52,975 bases of DNA from Muribaculaceae bacterium Zag1 (GTDB taxonomy: Bacteria; Bacteroidota; Bacteroidia; Bacteroidales; Muribaculaceae). Positions 35,301 to 42,870 of the stretch are shown here, one piece after another. The stretch spans positions 57,385 through 110,359 of the forward strand of contig NWBJ01000069.1 of assembly GCA_002633115.1 (NCBI GenBank), given 5' to 3'. Position 1 is the first letter of the stretch, and the number at the start of each line of letters is the position of its first letter. The notes under the pieces are model-generated. The model had not been told where the DNA came from and searched no databases. It saw only the letters and a program-made list of their open reading frames with translations. Position numbers and translations under genes: made by a program.

Positions 35301-35488
35301 TCGCTCTTGGCACGGCTGTGGTATTCGGTATGTTCATCAACGCCGTGGTCGGCACGCTGTTCGTGCCAAACTTCTGGGAACTCCTCGAGAGATTCCGCGA
35401 GAAGCATCTCGACAAGTTCTTCAATGCCAACAAAGATACTCCGGCGCCTAATGCTGCCCAAGAGGCAGCCGACGAGGCCAAAGTATAA
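32303..35488 (+). CDS. RND multidrug efflux transporter (AcrB/HAE1 family)
   Basis: This 1061-residue proton-driven pump exports drugs and detergents. The start [39 protein letters not shown] is standard for HAE1 transporters. The TM4 proton relay [11 protein letters not shown] and the TM10 lysine in [13 protein letters not shown] are present. Porter-domain blocks such as [27 protein letters not shown] are seen. The length is normal. The gene is 15 nt after the adaptor and closes the operon, followed by a strong terminator. No TetR-type repressor lies next to it. Confidence 0.97.
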   Translation: [1061 protein letters not shown]

Positions 35489-35499
35489 TGTGGATTCTA

Positions 35500-35534
35500 C
35501 AGCGAGAGAATCGGCCGATTCTCTCGCTGTTTTT
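35500..35534 (+). terminator. Terminator of the RND operon
   Basis: A perfect 28-bp palindrome, AGCGAGAGAATCGG with its complement (35501-35528), is followed by TGTTTTT. It lies 12 nt after the pump stop codon. Confidence 0.9.
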
Positions 35535-35829
35535 GTCTCATCTGGGGCCGTGCTCAATAGCCAAAAATTGTCTATCTATTGAGGATTTTTCCCCTGAATT
35601 GATGGGTTAGGAGGTCGTTTTTAACGTAAATTCATCAAATTACTACGTTTGCGACCATATCCTTAATAATGTTTTGTATTTTTTAAAACAGTAGGCTATT
35701 CCAAACCCCCAGTCTCGGTTGTTATAATTACGTAGCTTGAAAAGAATAAGCGTCATAATTTCCCTCGTCTTTTTAACCGAGTAGTGATACTGGATTAAAA
35801 AGCTCTCATAAATAAATAGTTGAAACGTG
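35535..35829. other. Gap after the RND operon, no convincing gene
   Basis: This AT-rich stretch has a TACGTTTG element at 35644 on the plus strand and a 70-codon minus-strand frame (35643-35855) with no recognisable domain and no good promoter. I do not annotate a gene here. Confidence 0.5.
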
Positions 35830-35863
35830 GAGGGGGCGGCGACCGTTAGGTTCACCGCCCCCT
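35830..35863 (-). terminator. Terminator of the polyvalent kinase gene
   Basis: GGGGGCGG and CCGCCCCC (35832-35839/35854-35861) form a GC-rich stem about 12 nt downstream of the minus-strand kinase stop. Confidence 0.7.
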
Positions 35864-35873
35864 TTGCGTATCC

Positions 35874-36554
35874 CTACTCCCGGCGCTTCTTCCAGTTAGG
35901 CGACTTGGATTTGTATGTATCGAAATAGTCGTCGGAGGTAGGACTCAATATGGTATCTATGAAATAGAGTTGGCCATCCTTCCCATGCAGCACATTGTTG
36001 GGCACGGCATCGAAAATGTCGATCTTGCCATCAGAGAAATATTCTCCTTCATCCATTGGCATGAAACCCATCAACGCCATTGCCCCGGCAATCTCTTCAA
36101 TCGATGCCTCTCGGTCAGCCCTGATAAAGGGCTGCGATAAGACGGCGCAAACCTTCCCTTCTCGATTCTCAGAAAAGCTTATCAAATCATAAGGGCAACC
36201 TGAAAATAGAGAATTGTGTATTCTTAATCTTTCAAAAAAAGATGTCAAATTATCATCTGCATAACGAAAATCATTGAGTTTATATACCGTGTCATTGGAG
36301 GGTTGTACATAAACTTCATTTTCTGATCCTCGATCAGAATAATCTCCTAAAATATCGGGATTTGGAATCCAACAATTATTAGCTTGAGCCCACTTTTTCA
36401 ACCCTGCGATTTGGACTCCCTTGCAAGACGTTGTTCCCGCAATCTCTTGAATTGCTCGTAGTATTCTTCCGGCTTCATCGGATGCTGCTTCCAATAAGCC
36501 ACTGATGCCTTCTGTTTCTCTATTGCTTCTTTGTGGTATCTTGTCATCACTCAT
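35874..36554 (-). CDS. Putative polyvalent protein kinase domain protein
   Basis: This 226-residue protein contains the pattern seen in kinase-like domains of phage polyvalent proteins: GSENEVYVQPSNDTVYKLND (nucleotide-binding strand and lysine), FFERLRIHNSLFSGCPYDLI, a hinge CAVLSQPFIRAD, and IDIFDAVPNNVLHGKDGQLYFIDT in place of the catalytic loop (D-x-x-x-x-N) and DFG-type aspartate (FID). Its start is ATG 36554. It lies on the same strand as, and just downstream of, tRNA-Lys, with the tRNA terminator between them, leaving little room for its own promoter. This is consistent with an integrated accessory gene. Function unknown. Confidence 0.78.
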   Translation of the reverse strand: MSDDKIPQRSNRETEGISGLLEAASDEAGRILRAIQEIAGTTSCKGVQIAGLKKWAQANNCWIPNPDILGDYSDRGSENEVYVQPSNDTVYKLNDFRYADDNLTSFFERLRIHNSLFSGCPYDLISFSENREGKVCAVLSQPFIRADREASIEEIAGAMALMGFMPMDEGEYFSDGKIDIFDAVPNNVLHGKDGQLYFIDTILSPTSDDYFDTYKSKSPNWKKRRE

Positions 36555-36567
36555 TGTATTAGTAGTA

Positions 36568-36607
36568 TTATAAAAACAAAAGGAGAAGAAACAATGTTTC
36601 TTCTCCT
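36568..36607 (-). terminator. Terminator of the tRNA-Lys gene
   Basis: AGGAGAAGAAAC (36581-36592) and GTTTCTTCTCCT (36596-36607) are perfectly complementary around a 3-nt loop. On the minus strand a TTTTGTTTTT run follows. Confidence 0.92.
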
Positions 36608-36622
36608 CATGATTTCAATGAG

Positions 36623-36695
<73 letters not shown>

Positions 36696-36887
36696 AAAAT
36701 TTTTGAATTCCATCGAGGCACGCTTGCCTCTCAAATGCGGTGCAAATTTACGACCTTTTTTTGAATTGACAAAATTTTTCTCCACTTTTTTTCAAAAAAA
36801 TTTACTTTTCCCCAATTTTGCCCTCAAAGATACATTTCTGACCCTTAGTAGATACATTTCGTGACCCAGTGAGCCCCCAATAATCAT

Positions 36888-36897
36888 TAACTTTGCA
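36888..36897 (+). promoter_or_regulatory. -7 element of the GH3 gene
   Basis: TAACTTTGCA is a full match to the Bacteroidetes -7 consensus, 26 nt upstream of the ATG at 36923. It shows that the in-frame TTG start at 36893 lies in the promoter and is not used. Confidence 0.65.
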
Positions 36898-36922
36898 ACA
36901 GAAAAAATCCAATACAACTATC

Positions 36923-39247
36923 ATGAACTACCTTACCATCACTATCACTGGCGCAGCCCTGCTCGCCGTCTCAGCAGCCTCGGCTGAGGTCAAGCTCGCC
37001 CCAAACACCATCGACAAAGTGCTCAAAGAGATGACCCTCGAGGAGAAAGCCAAGCTCCTCACCGGCTACAGCTTCGGTGTCAGCTACTGGGGTCTCCCCT
37101 CTGACCCGGACCCCAATGCCGAGGCCATCGTACTCGGCGCCGCTGGCAACACTGCCAAGATTGACCGCCTCGGCATCCCCCACACCGTACTCGCCGACGG
37201 TCCGGCCGGAGTGCACATTTCAGCCGAACGCGGAGGCGACGACCGCCGCTTCTACACCACAGCCATTCCTATCGGTTCGCTCATCTCCTCATCGTGGGAC
37301 CCCGAGATGGCTTACGCCATGGGCGACGTTGTCGGCCAGGAATGTCTCGACTATGGCGTTGACGTTATCCTCGGCCCCGGCCTCAACCTGATGCGCAACC
37401 CGCTTTGCGGTCGCAACTTCGAGTACTATTCCGAAGACCCCTTCCTCTCGGGCAACATAGCCGCCGGATATGTCAACGGCGTGCAAGCCCACGGCGTGGG
37501 CACCTCGCCTAAGCATTTCGCTGCCAACAGCCAGGAGGGCAACCGCTCATTCAACAACGCCATCGTCGACCAGCGCCCACTGCGCGAGCTATACCTCAAG
37601 GGCTTTGAGATCATGGTCAAGAAGAGCCAGCCCTGGACCATCATGAGCAGCTACAACTACATCAACGGCCAATACACCCAGGAGAGCCACGATCTGCTTG
37701 AGGATATCTTGCGCGACGAGTGGGGATTCAAAGGCATCGTGATGACCGACTGGACCAACACCCGCAACACCGCCAAGCAGATGCACGCGGGCAACGACCT
37801 GCTCACCCCCGGCAACGCCGAACAGATTGAACAAATCGTGGCTGGCGTCAACGATGGCTCGATCAAGATTGCCGATGTCGACCGCAATGTCAAGCGCATA
37901 CTGCAATATATCGTAAAGACCCCGCGATTCAAAGGCACCGAATACGCCGAACAGACCGACCTCACCGCTCATGCCGCCACAGTGCGCCAATGCGCTCCCC
38001 AAGGCATGGTGCTACTCCAAAATGCCAAGTCGACCCTGCCCATCTCTCAGCCCGAAGGCAAGAAGGTAGCCCTCTTTGGCACCCACAGCTACAGCTTCTA
38101 CAGCGGCGGTTCGGGTTCTGGCGATGTCAACTCGCTGCTCAAGGTCAACCTCAACGATGGCCTCACCGCCGCAGGATTCATGCTCGACCCGCTCATCGCC
38201 GACACATATCAGAAATATGCTGCCTTTGCCAAGGCTGAAGCCGAGGCCGGAATGGGCATCCACCTCACCAGCAACAGCTATTTCCCACGCTCGCGCGTGG
38301 CCGAGGCCAAGCTGGGCAAATACTCATACCTCAATGCCGCTCAGGAGAATGACCTCGCCATCATCACCATCGCTCGCAAGTCGGGCGAGGGCGGCGACCG
38401 CCTCTCGGAGGACTATCCCCTCTACCCCGATGAAATCGAGATGCTGAGCCAAGTATCAGCCGCTTTCCATGCCCAAGGCAAACCAGTGGTGGTTGTGCTT
38501 AACACTGGCGGACCCCTCGAAACCGAACCCATCAAGCGCTATGCCGATGCCATCCTGCTGGCTTGGCAACCCGGCGTGTACGCTGGCCACAGCGTGGCCG
38601 ATGTGCTTACCGGCAAGAACTACCCCTCGGGCAAACTGCCTATGACCTGGCCAGTAGCCGTGACCGATGTGCCATCTACCGCTAACTTCCCCGACCATTT
38701 CGACTGGCGCGATGAGATGCTGTGGGGCTTCGACAAGATCAACGCTACCCCCAACCTGGGCAACACCGATTATGCCGAGGGCCTGAATGTTGGGTATCGC
38801 TATTTCGCCACCGCCGACAAACCCGTGTCCTACCCCTTTGGCTACGGCCTCAGTTACACCACATTTGAGTATTCTGCTCCCGTGATCAGCCGCAAGGGCG
38901 ACAAATACACTGCCACCGTCACTGTCACCAACACCGGCTCAGCTGCAGGCCGCGAAGCCGTGCAACTCTATGTCTCGGCGCCCAAGGGCACGCTCGAAAA
39001 GCCCAAGATGGAACTCAAAGCGTTCGGCAAGACCGCTGAGCTGCAGCCCGGCGAGAGCCAGCAGGTGACCATGGAATTTACCAACTACGACCTGGCCTCG
39101 TTCGATGAATCCAAGTCGGCCTTCGTGACCGATGCTGGCGAATACCAGGCCCTGTTTGCCGCCTCGGCAGCCGATGTGCGCCAGAGCGCACCCTTCACTG
39201 CCAAAGCAGCCACCTATAAGGTGCATAATGCCCTGCAAAAGCAATAA
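36923..39247 (+). CDS. Glycoside hydrolase family 3 beta-glucosidase-type enzyme
   Basis: This 774-residue exported enzyme has a signal peptide (MNYLTITITGAALLAVSAASA). The GH3 N-domain shows LGIPHTVLADGPAGVH, the block GPGLNLMRNPLCGRNFEYYSEDPFLSG, TSPKHFAANSQEGNR and the nucleophile aspartate in FKGIVMTDWTN. The GH3 C-domain (about 340-620) contains NDLAIITIARKSGEGGDR with the acid/base region. A fibronectin III-like domain closes the protein. It removes beta-linked sugars from oligosaccharides, most likely beta-glucosides, in the periplasm. It is a single-gene unit with a terminator directly followed by the riboswitch promoter. Confidence 0.94.
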   Translation: MNYLTITITGAALLAVSAASAEVKLAPNTIDKVLKEMTLEEKAKLLTGYSFGVSYWGLPSDPDPNAEAIVLGAAGNTAKIDRLGIPHTVLADGPAGVHISAERGGDDRRFYTTAIPIGSLISSSWDPEMAYAMGDVVGQECLDYGVDVILGPGLNLMRNPLCGRNFEYYSEDPFLSGNIAAGYVNGVQAHGVGTSPKHFAANSQEGNRSFNNAIVDQRPLRELYLKGFEIMVKKSQPWTIMSSYNYINGQYTQESHDLLEDILRDEWGFKGIVMTDWTNTRNTAKQMHAGNDLLTPGNAEQIEQIVAGVNDGSIKIADVDRNVKRILQYIVKTPRFKGTEYAEQTDLTAHAATVRQCAPQGMVLLQNAKSTLPISQPEGKKVALFGTHSYSFYSGGSGSGDVNSLLKVNLNDGLTAAGFMLDPLIADTYQKYAAFAKAEAEAGMGIHLTSNSYFPRSRVAEAKLGKYSYLNAAQENDLAIITIARKSGEGGDRLSEDYPLYPDEIEMLSQVSAAFHAQGKPVVVVLNTGGPLETEPIKRYADAILLAWQPGVYAGHSVADVLTGKNYPSGKLPMTWPVAVTDVPSTANFPDHFDWRDEMLWGFDKINATPNLGNTDYAEGLNVGYRYFATADKPVSYPFGYGLSYTTFEYSAPVISRKGDKYTATVTVTNTGSAAGREAVQLYVSAPKGTLEKPKMELKAFGKTAELQPGESQQVTMEFTNYDLASFDESKSAFVTDAGEYQALFAASAADVRQSAPFTAKAATYKVHNALQKQ

Positions 39248-39269
39248 TCCAAAAGGATTAAAAATATTT

Positions 39270-39309
39270 AAAAGTGGTGAGTGGTCACAAATCTCTCACC
39301 ACTTTTTTT
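39270..39309 (+). terminator. Terminator of the GH3 gene
   Basis: GTGGTGAG (39274-39281) pairs with CTCACCAC (39295-39302), extended by A-T pairs on the outside, then a T-run. The next promoter's TTTTTG lies only a few bases downstream. Confidence 0.88.
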
Positions 39310-39315
39310 ATTTTG

Positions 39316-39350
39316 TTTTTGTTATCAATTATAAATTTTGTAATTTTGCA
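39316..39350 (+). promoter_or_regulatory. Promoter of the cobalamin riboswitch / btuB transcript
   Basis: TTTTTG (39316-39321), 19 nt, then TAATTTTGCA (39341-39350). The riboswitch starts right after it. Confidence 0.88.
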
Positions 39351-39354
39351 GCGC

Positions 39355-39548
39355 AATTGGTGGCCGCGAGGCCTCAATAGGGAACGAGGTGAGAATCCCC
39401 GACAGTCCCGCTGCGGTATTTCTGCCATGCGCTCGCGATGGGCGCAACCTCAAATGCAAAGCCACTGATTCCGAGTGAGGGAGTTGGGAAGGCGCATTCA
39501 TAGAGGGAAGGCGATAAGTCCGAAGACCTGCCATTGCGTGATACGATG
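39355..39548 (+). promoter_or_regulatory. Cobalamin riboswitch
   Basis: The conserved B12 elements occur in order: GGGAACGAGGTGAGAATCCC then CGACAGTCCCGCTGC (39380-39414), the GCCACTG core (39461-39467), GGGAAGGCGC (39486-39495) and the B12-box AAGTCCGAAGACCTGCC (39515-39531). It lies 15 nt before the btuB-like gene and would repress it, by blocking translation start or transcription, when adenosylcobalamin is plentiful. The exact outer bounds are approximate. Confidence 0.95.
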
Positions 39549-39562
39549 TTTTTCTTTCCAGG

Positions 39563-41554
39563 ATGAGAAAGCATATTGTTGCAGACATACTGAGGATGGC
39601 TCTGCCATTGATGATTTCGGCACCGGGGCTAATGGCCCAGGAGGCTGACAGTGCGCGTGTGTTAAAGAGCGTAGAGATCACAACCCGACGAGCTGAGAAA
39701 GAAGTAGTCAGCACTGCCCCAATCCACCGGTATGATGAAGAGGAATTGCGCCGCCAGGGCGTAACCTCTGTGGCCGATGCCGTGCACCGTCTGCCTGGCG
39801 TGACACTCCGCGACTACGGCGGAGCCGGTGGCCTCAAGACGGTATCGGTGCGCGGATTCGGCGCTGGCCATACTGCTGTAATCTATGATGGCGCAACCCT
39901 AAGCGATGCCCAGTCGGGTCAAATCGACCTGCAGCGCTACTCGACCGACAATGTGGGCCAACTCTCACTTGTGGTTGGTGACAACGAGGACATCTTCATT
40001 CCTGCTCGCGCCGCCGCCTCGGCTGCCTCGCTCACCATTGCCTCGGTAGCCGAGGACTGGGAGCCAATGCTCGTGGCCCAGATGCGCGGCGGCTCGTGGG
40101 ACTATGTTAATCCGTTCCTCAAGGGCGGAATCCAACTCAGTGAAAACGCCTACGGCTGGGTGCTTGGCGAGTTCACCCACGCCGACAACGACTACCCATT
40201 CACCCTGCGCAATGGCACCCTCGTCACCAAGGAGCGGCGCCACAACACCCGCATGAACTCGGGCCACGGCGAGGTCAACCTGACCTGGCGCCCATGGTCG
40301 AGAGCCACTCTCAAATCCAAAGTCTACTACTACGACAATTCGCGCCGCCTGCCGGGTCCGGTGATATATTACAATGATGTGAGCAACGAATCGCTACGCG
40401 AGCGCAACGCATTCGCCCAGTCGCAGCTCCGCGCCTCGCTGTCGGCCAATGTGTCACTGATGGCGATAGCAAAGTTCAACTTCGCCTACTCGGGCTATGC
40501 CGATGTCAATGGCAAATATCCCAACGGCAAGCTCGACCAAAGATATTGGCAGAGAGAATGGTACGGATCAGCTTGCGCCCTGTGGTCTCCCTCGCGTCCC
40601 TGGGCTCTCGACTACTCAGTCGACTACTCTTACGCCAACCTATCCTCTAATCTCGTATCCAACAATCGCCCATGGCGCCACTCGCTGCTGCAGAGCGCCA
40701 CTGCCCGCTACCGCGCCAGTCGCATCACGGCTATGGCTCGCCTGCTGCTGTCGGTCTACGACAACGGCGCACACACTGGCGATGCCGCCAAGGATGCCAC
40801 TCGCCTCTCACCCTCGGCCAGCGTGTCGGTGCAACCTTGGAGGGAACAGAATCTATTCCTACGCGCATCGTTCAAAGAGATTTTCCGAATGCCTACATTC
40901 AATGAGGCATACTTCGACCACTACGGCAGCGCCGATGTGCTGCCCGAGACCACCTCGCAATACAACCTGGGCATTACCTACAGCACTCCCGCTTGGGGAT
41001 GCCTGTCGGCAGCCACAGTCACTGTCGACGGCTATTACAACCATATCAAGGATATGATCGTGGCCGTACCTTATAATATGTTTGTGTGGCGCATCACCAA
41101 CCTGGGCAAGGCTCGCATCTTTGGCATCGATGCCACGCTCAACGCCTCGGTGACCCCGGCGCGCTTGCATACCATCGACCTCACCGCCAACTACAGTTAC
41201 CAACGCGCTCAGCCGCGCACCGACCCCACTATGTCGGACTGGATGAAGCAAGTGGCCTATATCCCCCTCAACTCGGGCAGCTTGGCCCTGAGCTGGGAGA
41301 ATCCCTGGGTCAATGTTTCGGTCAACGCCACCGGGGTCAGCTCGCGCTATACCACCAACAACAACCTGCCCGACACCCGCATCGATGGGTACATGGAATT
41401 TGGAGCACGCCTGTGGCGCCTCTTCCCTATCCGGGGCCACACCCTCGAGGCTCGCGTCGATGTCCTCAACCTGGGCAACAAGCAATACGAGGTGGTAGCC
41501 CGCTACCCAATGCCCGGCCGCTCCTGGCAAGCCACCCTGAGATTTACCCTGTAA
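39563..41554 (+). CDS. btuB: TonB-dependent vitamin B12 receptor, BtuB-like
   Basis: This 663-residue outer-membrane receptor has a signal peptide (to about residue 26), a plug domain starting RVLKSVEITTRRAEKEV with VADAVHRLPGVTLRDYGGAGGLKTVSVRGFGA, and a 22-strand barrel whose last strand ends RSWQATLRFTL. The upstream cobalamin riboswitch and the BtuG-like gene downstream show that it imports corrinoids in a TonB-dependent way. The length is standard for Bacteroidetes BtuB. Confidence 0.93.
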   Translation: MRKHIVADILRMALPLMISAPGLMAQEADSARVLKSVEITTRRAEKEVVSTAPIHRYDEEELRRQGVTSVADAVHRLPGVTLRDYGGAGGLKTVSVRGFGAGHTAVIYDGATLSDAQSGQIDLQRYSTDNVGQLSLVVGDNEDIFIPARAAASAASLTIASVAEDWEPMLVAQMRGGSWDYVNPFLKGGIQLSENAYGWVLGEFTHADNDYPFTLRNGTLVTKERRHNTRMNSGHGEVNLTWRPWSRATLKSKVYYYDNSRRLPGPVIYYNDVSNESLRERNAFAQSQLRASLSANVSLMAIAKFNFAYSGYADVNGKYPNGKLDQRYWQREWYGSACALWSPSRPWALDYSVDYSYANLSSNLVSNNRPWRHSLLQSATARYRASRITAMARLLLSVYDNGAHTGDAAKDATRLSPSASVSVQPWREQNLFLRASFKEIFRMPTFNEAYFDHYGSADVLPETTSQYNLGITYSTPAWGCLSAATVTVDGYYNHIKDMIVAVPYNMFVWRITNLGKARIFGIDATLNASVTPARLHTIDLTANYSYQRAQPRTDPTMSDWMKQVAYIPLNSGSLALSWENPWVNVSVNATGVSSRYTTNNNLPDTRIDGYMEFGARLWRLFPIRGHTLEARVDVLNLGNKQYEVVARYPMPGRSWQATLRFTL

Positions 41555-41640
41555 GCTTGGCGCCCGAAGCGCCAAGCACAGTGGCGCCCCACTGGCAATC
41601 ATAGCCCAACAGTAATGGCGCCCCACTGGCCTCCCATGGC
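41553..41640. repeat. GC-rich hairpin and GGCGCCCCACTGG direct repeat
   Basis: GCTTGGCGC (41555-41563) pairs with GCGCCAAGC (41569-41577) and starts directly at the btuB stop. GTGGCGCCCCACTGGC and ATGGCGCCCCACTGGC follow at about 41582 and 41614. A late GGCGCTTTAGGCGCC hairpin lies at about 41655-41670. It may attenuate read-through from btuB to btuG. Confidence 0.75.
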
Positions 41641-41711
41641 ACCACGGTTCACGGCGCTTTAGGCGCCGGTCAAAAAGACATCTCACTTAATAACCATTAA
41701 TACATACACTT

Positions 41712-42797
41712 ATGAAAAAAAGTATCCTCTATGGCGCATTAATCGCGCTCTCAGCTGCAGCAGTCACCGCCTGCAGCGACGATGATGACGACTACACCCC
41801 CGTCGATCCCGAGCAGCCTACCGAATCGGTAGCCGGATTCTACGTGCTCAACCAGGGCAACATGGGCTACCAAATCGAGGGCGACCTAAGCTATGGCGAC
41901 TACTCGACCGGAGCCGCCACTCAGGACCTGTTCCAGAACGCCAACGGCCGCAGCCTCGGCAACACCCCGCAGACTGCCATCGTATATGGCAACCACATGT
42001 ACATCGGCGTGTATGAGTCAAACACCATCGAAATCGTCAATCCCAAGACCTACGCGGTCGAGAAGCAAATCAGCCTCGCCAACGAGACTGGCCAGAATCC
42101 TCGCTCGATGGTAGCCACCGAGGGCAAGGTCTACATCTCGATGTACAACGGCTATGTGTGCCGTCTTGACACCGCCTCGCTCTCGATCGATGCCACTGTC
42201 AAGGTTGGGCCCAATCCCGAGATTATGGCTATCAGCAACCGCTACCTGTATGTGCCTAACAGCGACGGCATGAACTGGGAGGTGGGCTACGGCACAACTG
42301 CCAGCAAGATCGACCTCAACAACTTCCAGGTGGTCAAGACCTTTGAGGTAGGCCTCAACCCCTCCCGCTTTATCTCAAATGCCAATGGCGACCTGTTTGT
42401 GCTCTGCATGGGCAACTATGGCGACGTAGCCGCTACCGTCTACAAGGTGCGCAGCGATGATTCGCTGGTCGAGGTGACCGAAGCCACCAATGTGGCCATG
42501 GATGGCAACTATCTGTATATGTGCAATGCGCCTTACGGCATCGACAAGGTGGTTTACTACCGCTATGACACCACCAGCGACACCCTCGTGGGCTGGGAGC
42601 CCTCAAAGGATGTTGACAGCATCGCTGGCATGGCAGTTGATGCAACCGACGGCTACGTGCTCATCTCGTCGTACTCGCTCGATGGCGGCTATGCCAGCTA
42701 CTCGCTGCCTGGCTATGTCAACCAGTACGACCTCGAGGGCAACTTCATCCGCACCTACAGCGCCGGTGTCGGTCCCTGCTGGATCTTCTTTAAATGA
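41712..42797 (+). CDS. btuG: BtuG-like cobalamin-binding beta-propeller lipoprotein (DUF5074/YncE type)
   Basis: This 361-residue lipoprotein has a lipobox AVTAC with Cys21 followed by acidic residues (SDDDDD), typical of Bacteroidetes surface-export signals. The rest shows repeated propeller blades: GNHMYIGVYESNTIEIVNPKT, ISNRYLYVPNSDG, NGDLFVLCMGNYGDV, GNYLYMCNAPYGID and others, in total about seven. BtuG proteins bind cobalamin at the cell surface with very high affinity and hand it to BtuB. Its position after btuB under the riboswitch supports the same role. The assignment is by fold and neighbourhood. Confidence 0.82.
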   Translation: MKKSILYGALIALSAAAVTACSDDDDDYTPVDPEQPTESVAGFYVLNQGNMGYQIEGDLSYGDYSTGAATQDLFQNANGRSLGNTPQTAIVYGNHMYIGVYESNTIEIVNPKTYAVEKQISLANETGQNPRSMVATEGKVYISMYNGYVCRLDTASLSIDATVKVGPNPEIMAISNRYLYVPNSDGMNWEVGYGTTASKIDLNNFQVVKTFEVGLNPSRFISNANGDLFVLCMGNYGDVAATVYKVRSDDSLVEVTEATNVAMDGNYLYMCNAPYGIDKVVYYRYDTTSDTLVGWEPSKDVDSIAGMAVDATDGYVLISSYSLDGGYASYSLPGYVNQYDLEGNFIRTYSAGVGPCWIFFK

Positions 42798-42870
42798 AAA
42801 ATGAAAAATGGCCATCCGAGATAACACCCGGATGGCCATTATTCATTATTCATTATTCATTTTTCATTTA
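42793..42870. repeat. ATGAAAA inverted array with CCATCCG/CGGATGG stem
   Basis: AAATGAAAAATGAAAAATG (42793-42811) leads to the stem ATGGCCATCCG (42808-42818)/CGGATGGCCAT (42829-42839), then ATTATTCATTATTC and TTTTTCATTT (42840-42870). It starts in the last codons of btuG and ends at the stop of the convergent MFS gene. It can serve as terminator for both. Confidence 0.9.

Noticed and set aside
35643-35855. A 70-codon minus-strand frame after the RND operon
   Set aside because: No recognised domain and no clear promoter; it overlaps the terminator of the kinase gene.
36893-36922. A TTG start for the GH3 gene at 36893
   Set aside because: The codon lies within the -7 promoter element; ATG 36923 begins a normal signal peptide.
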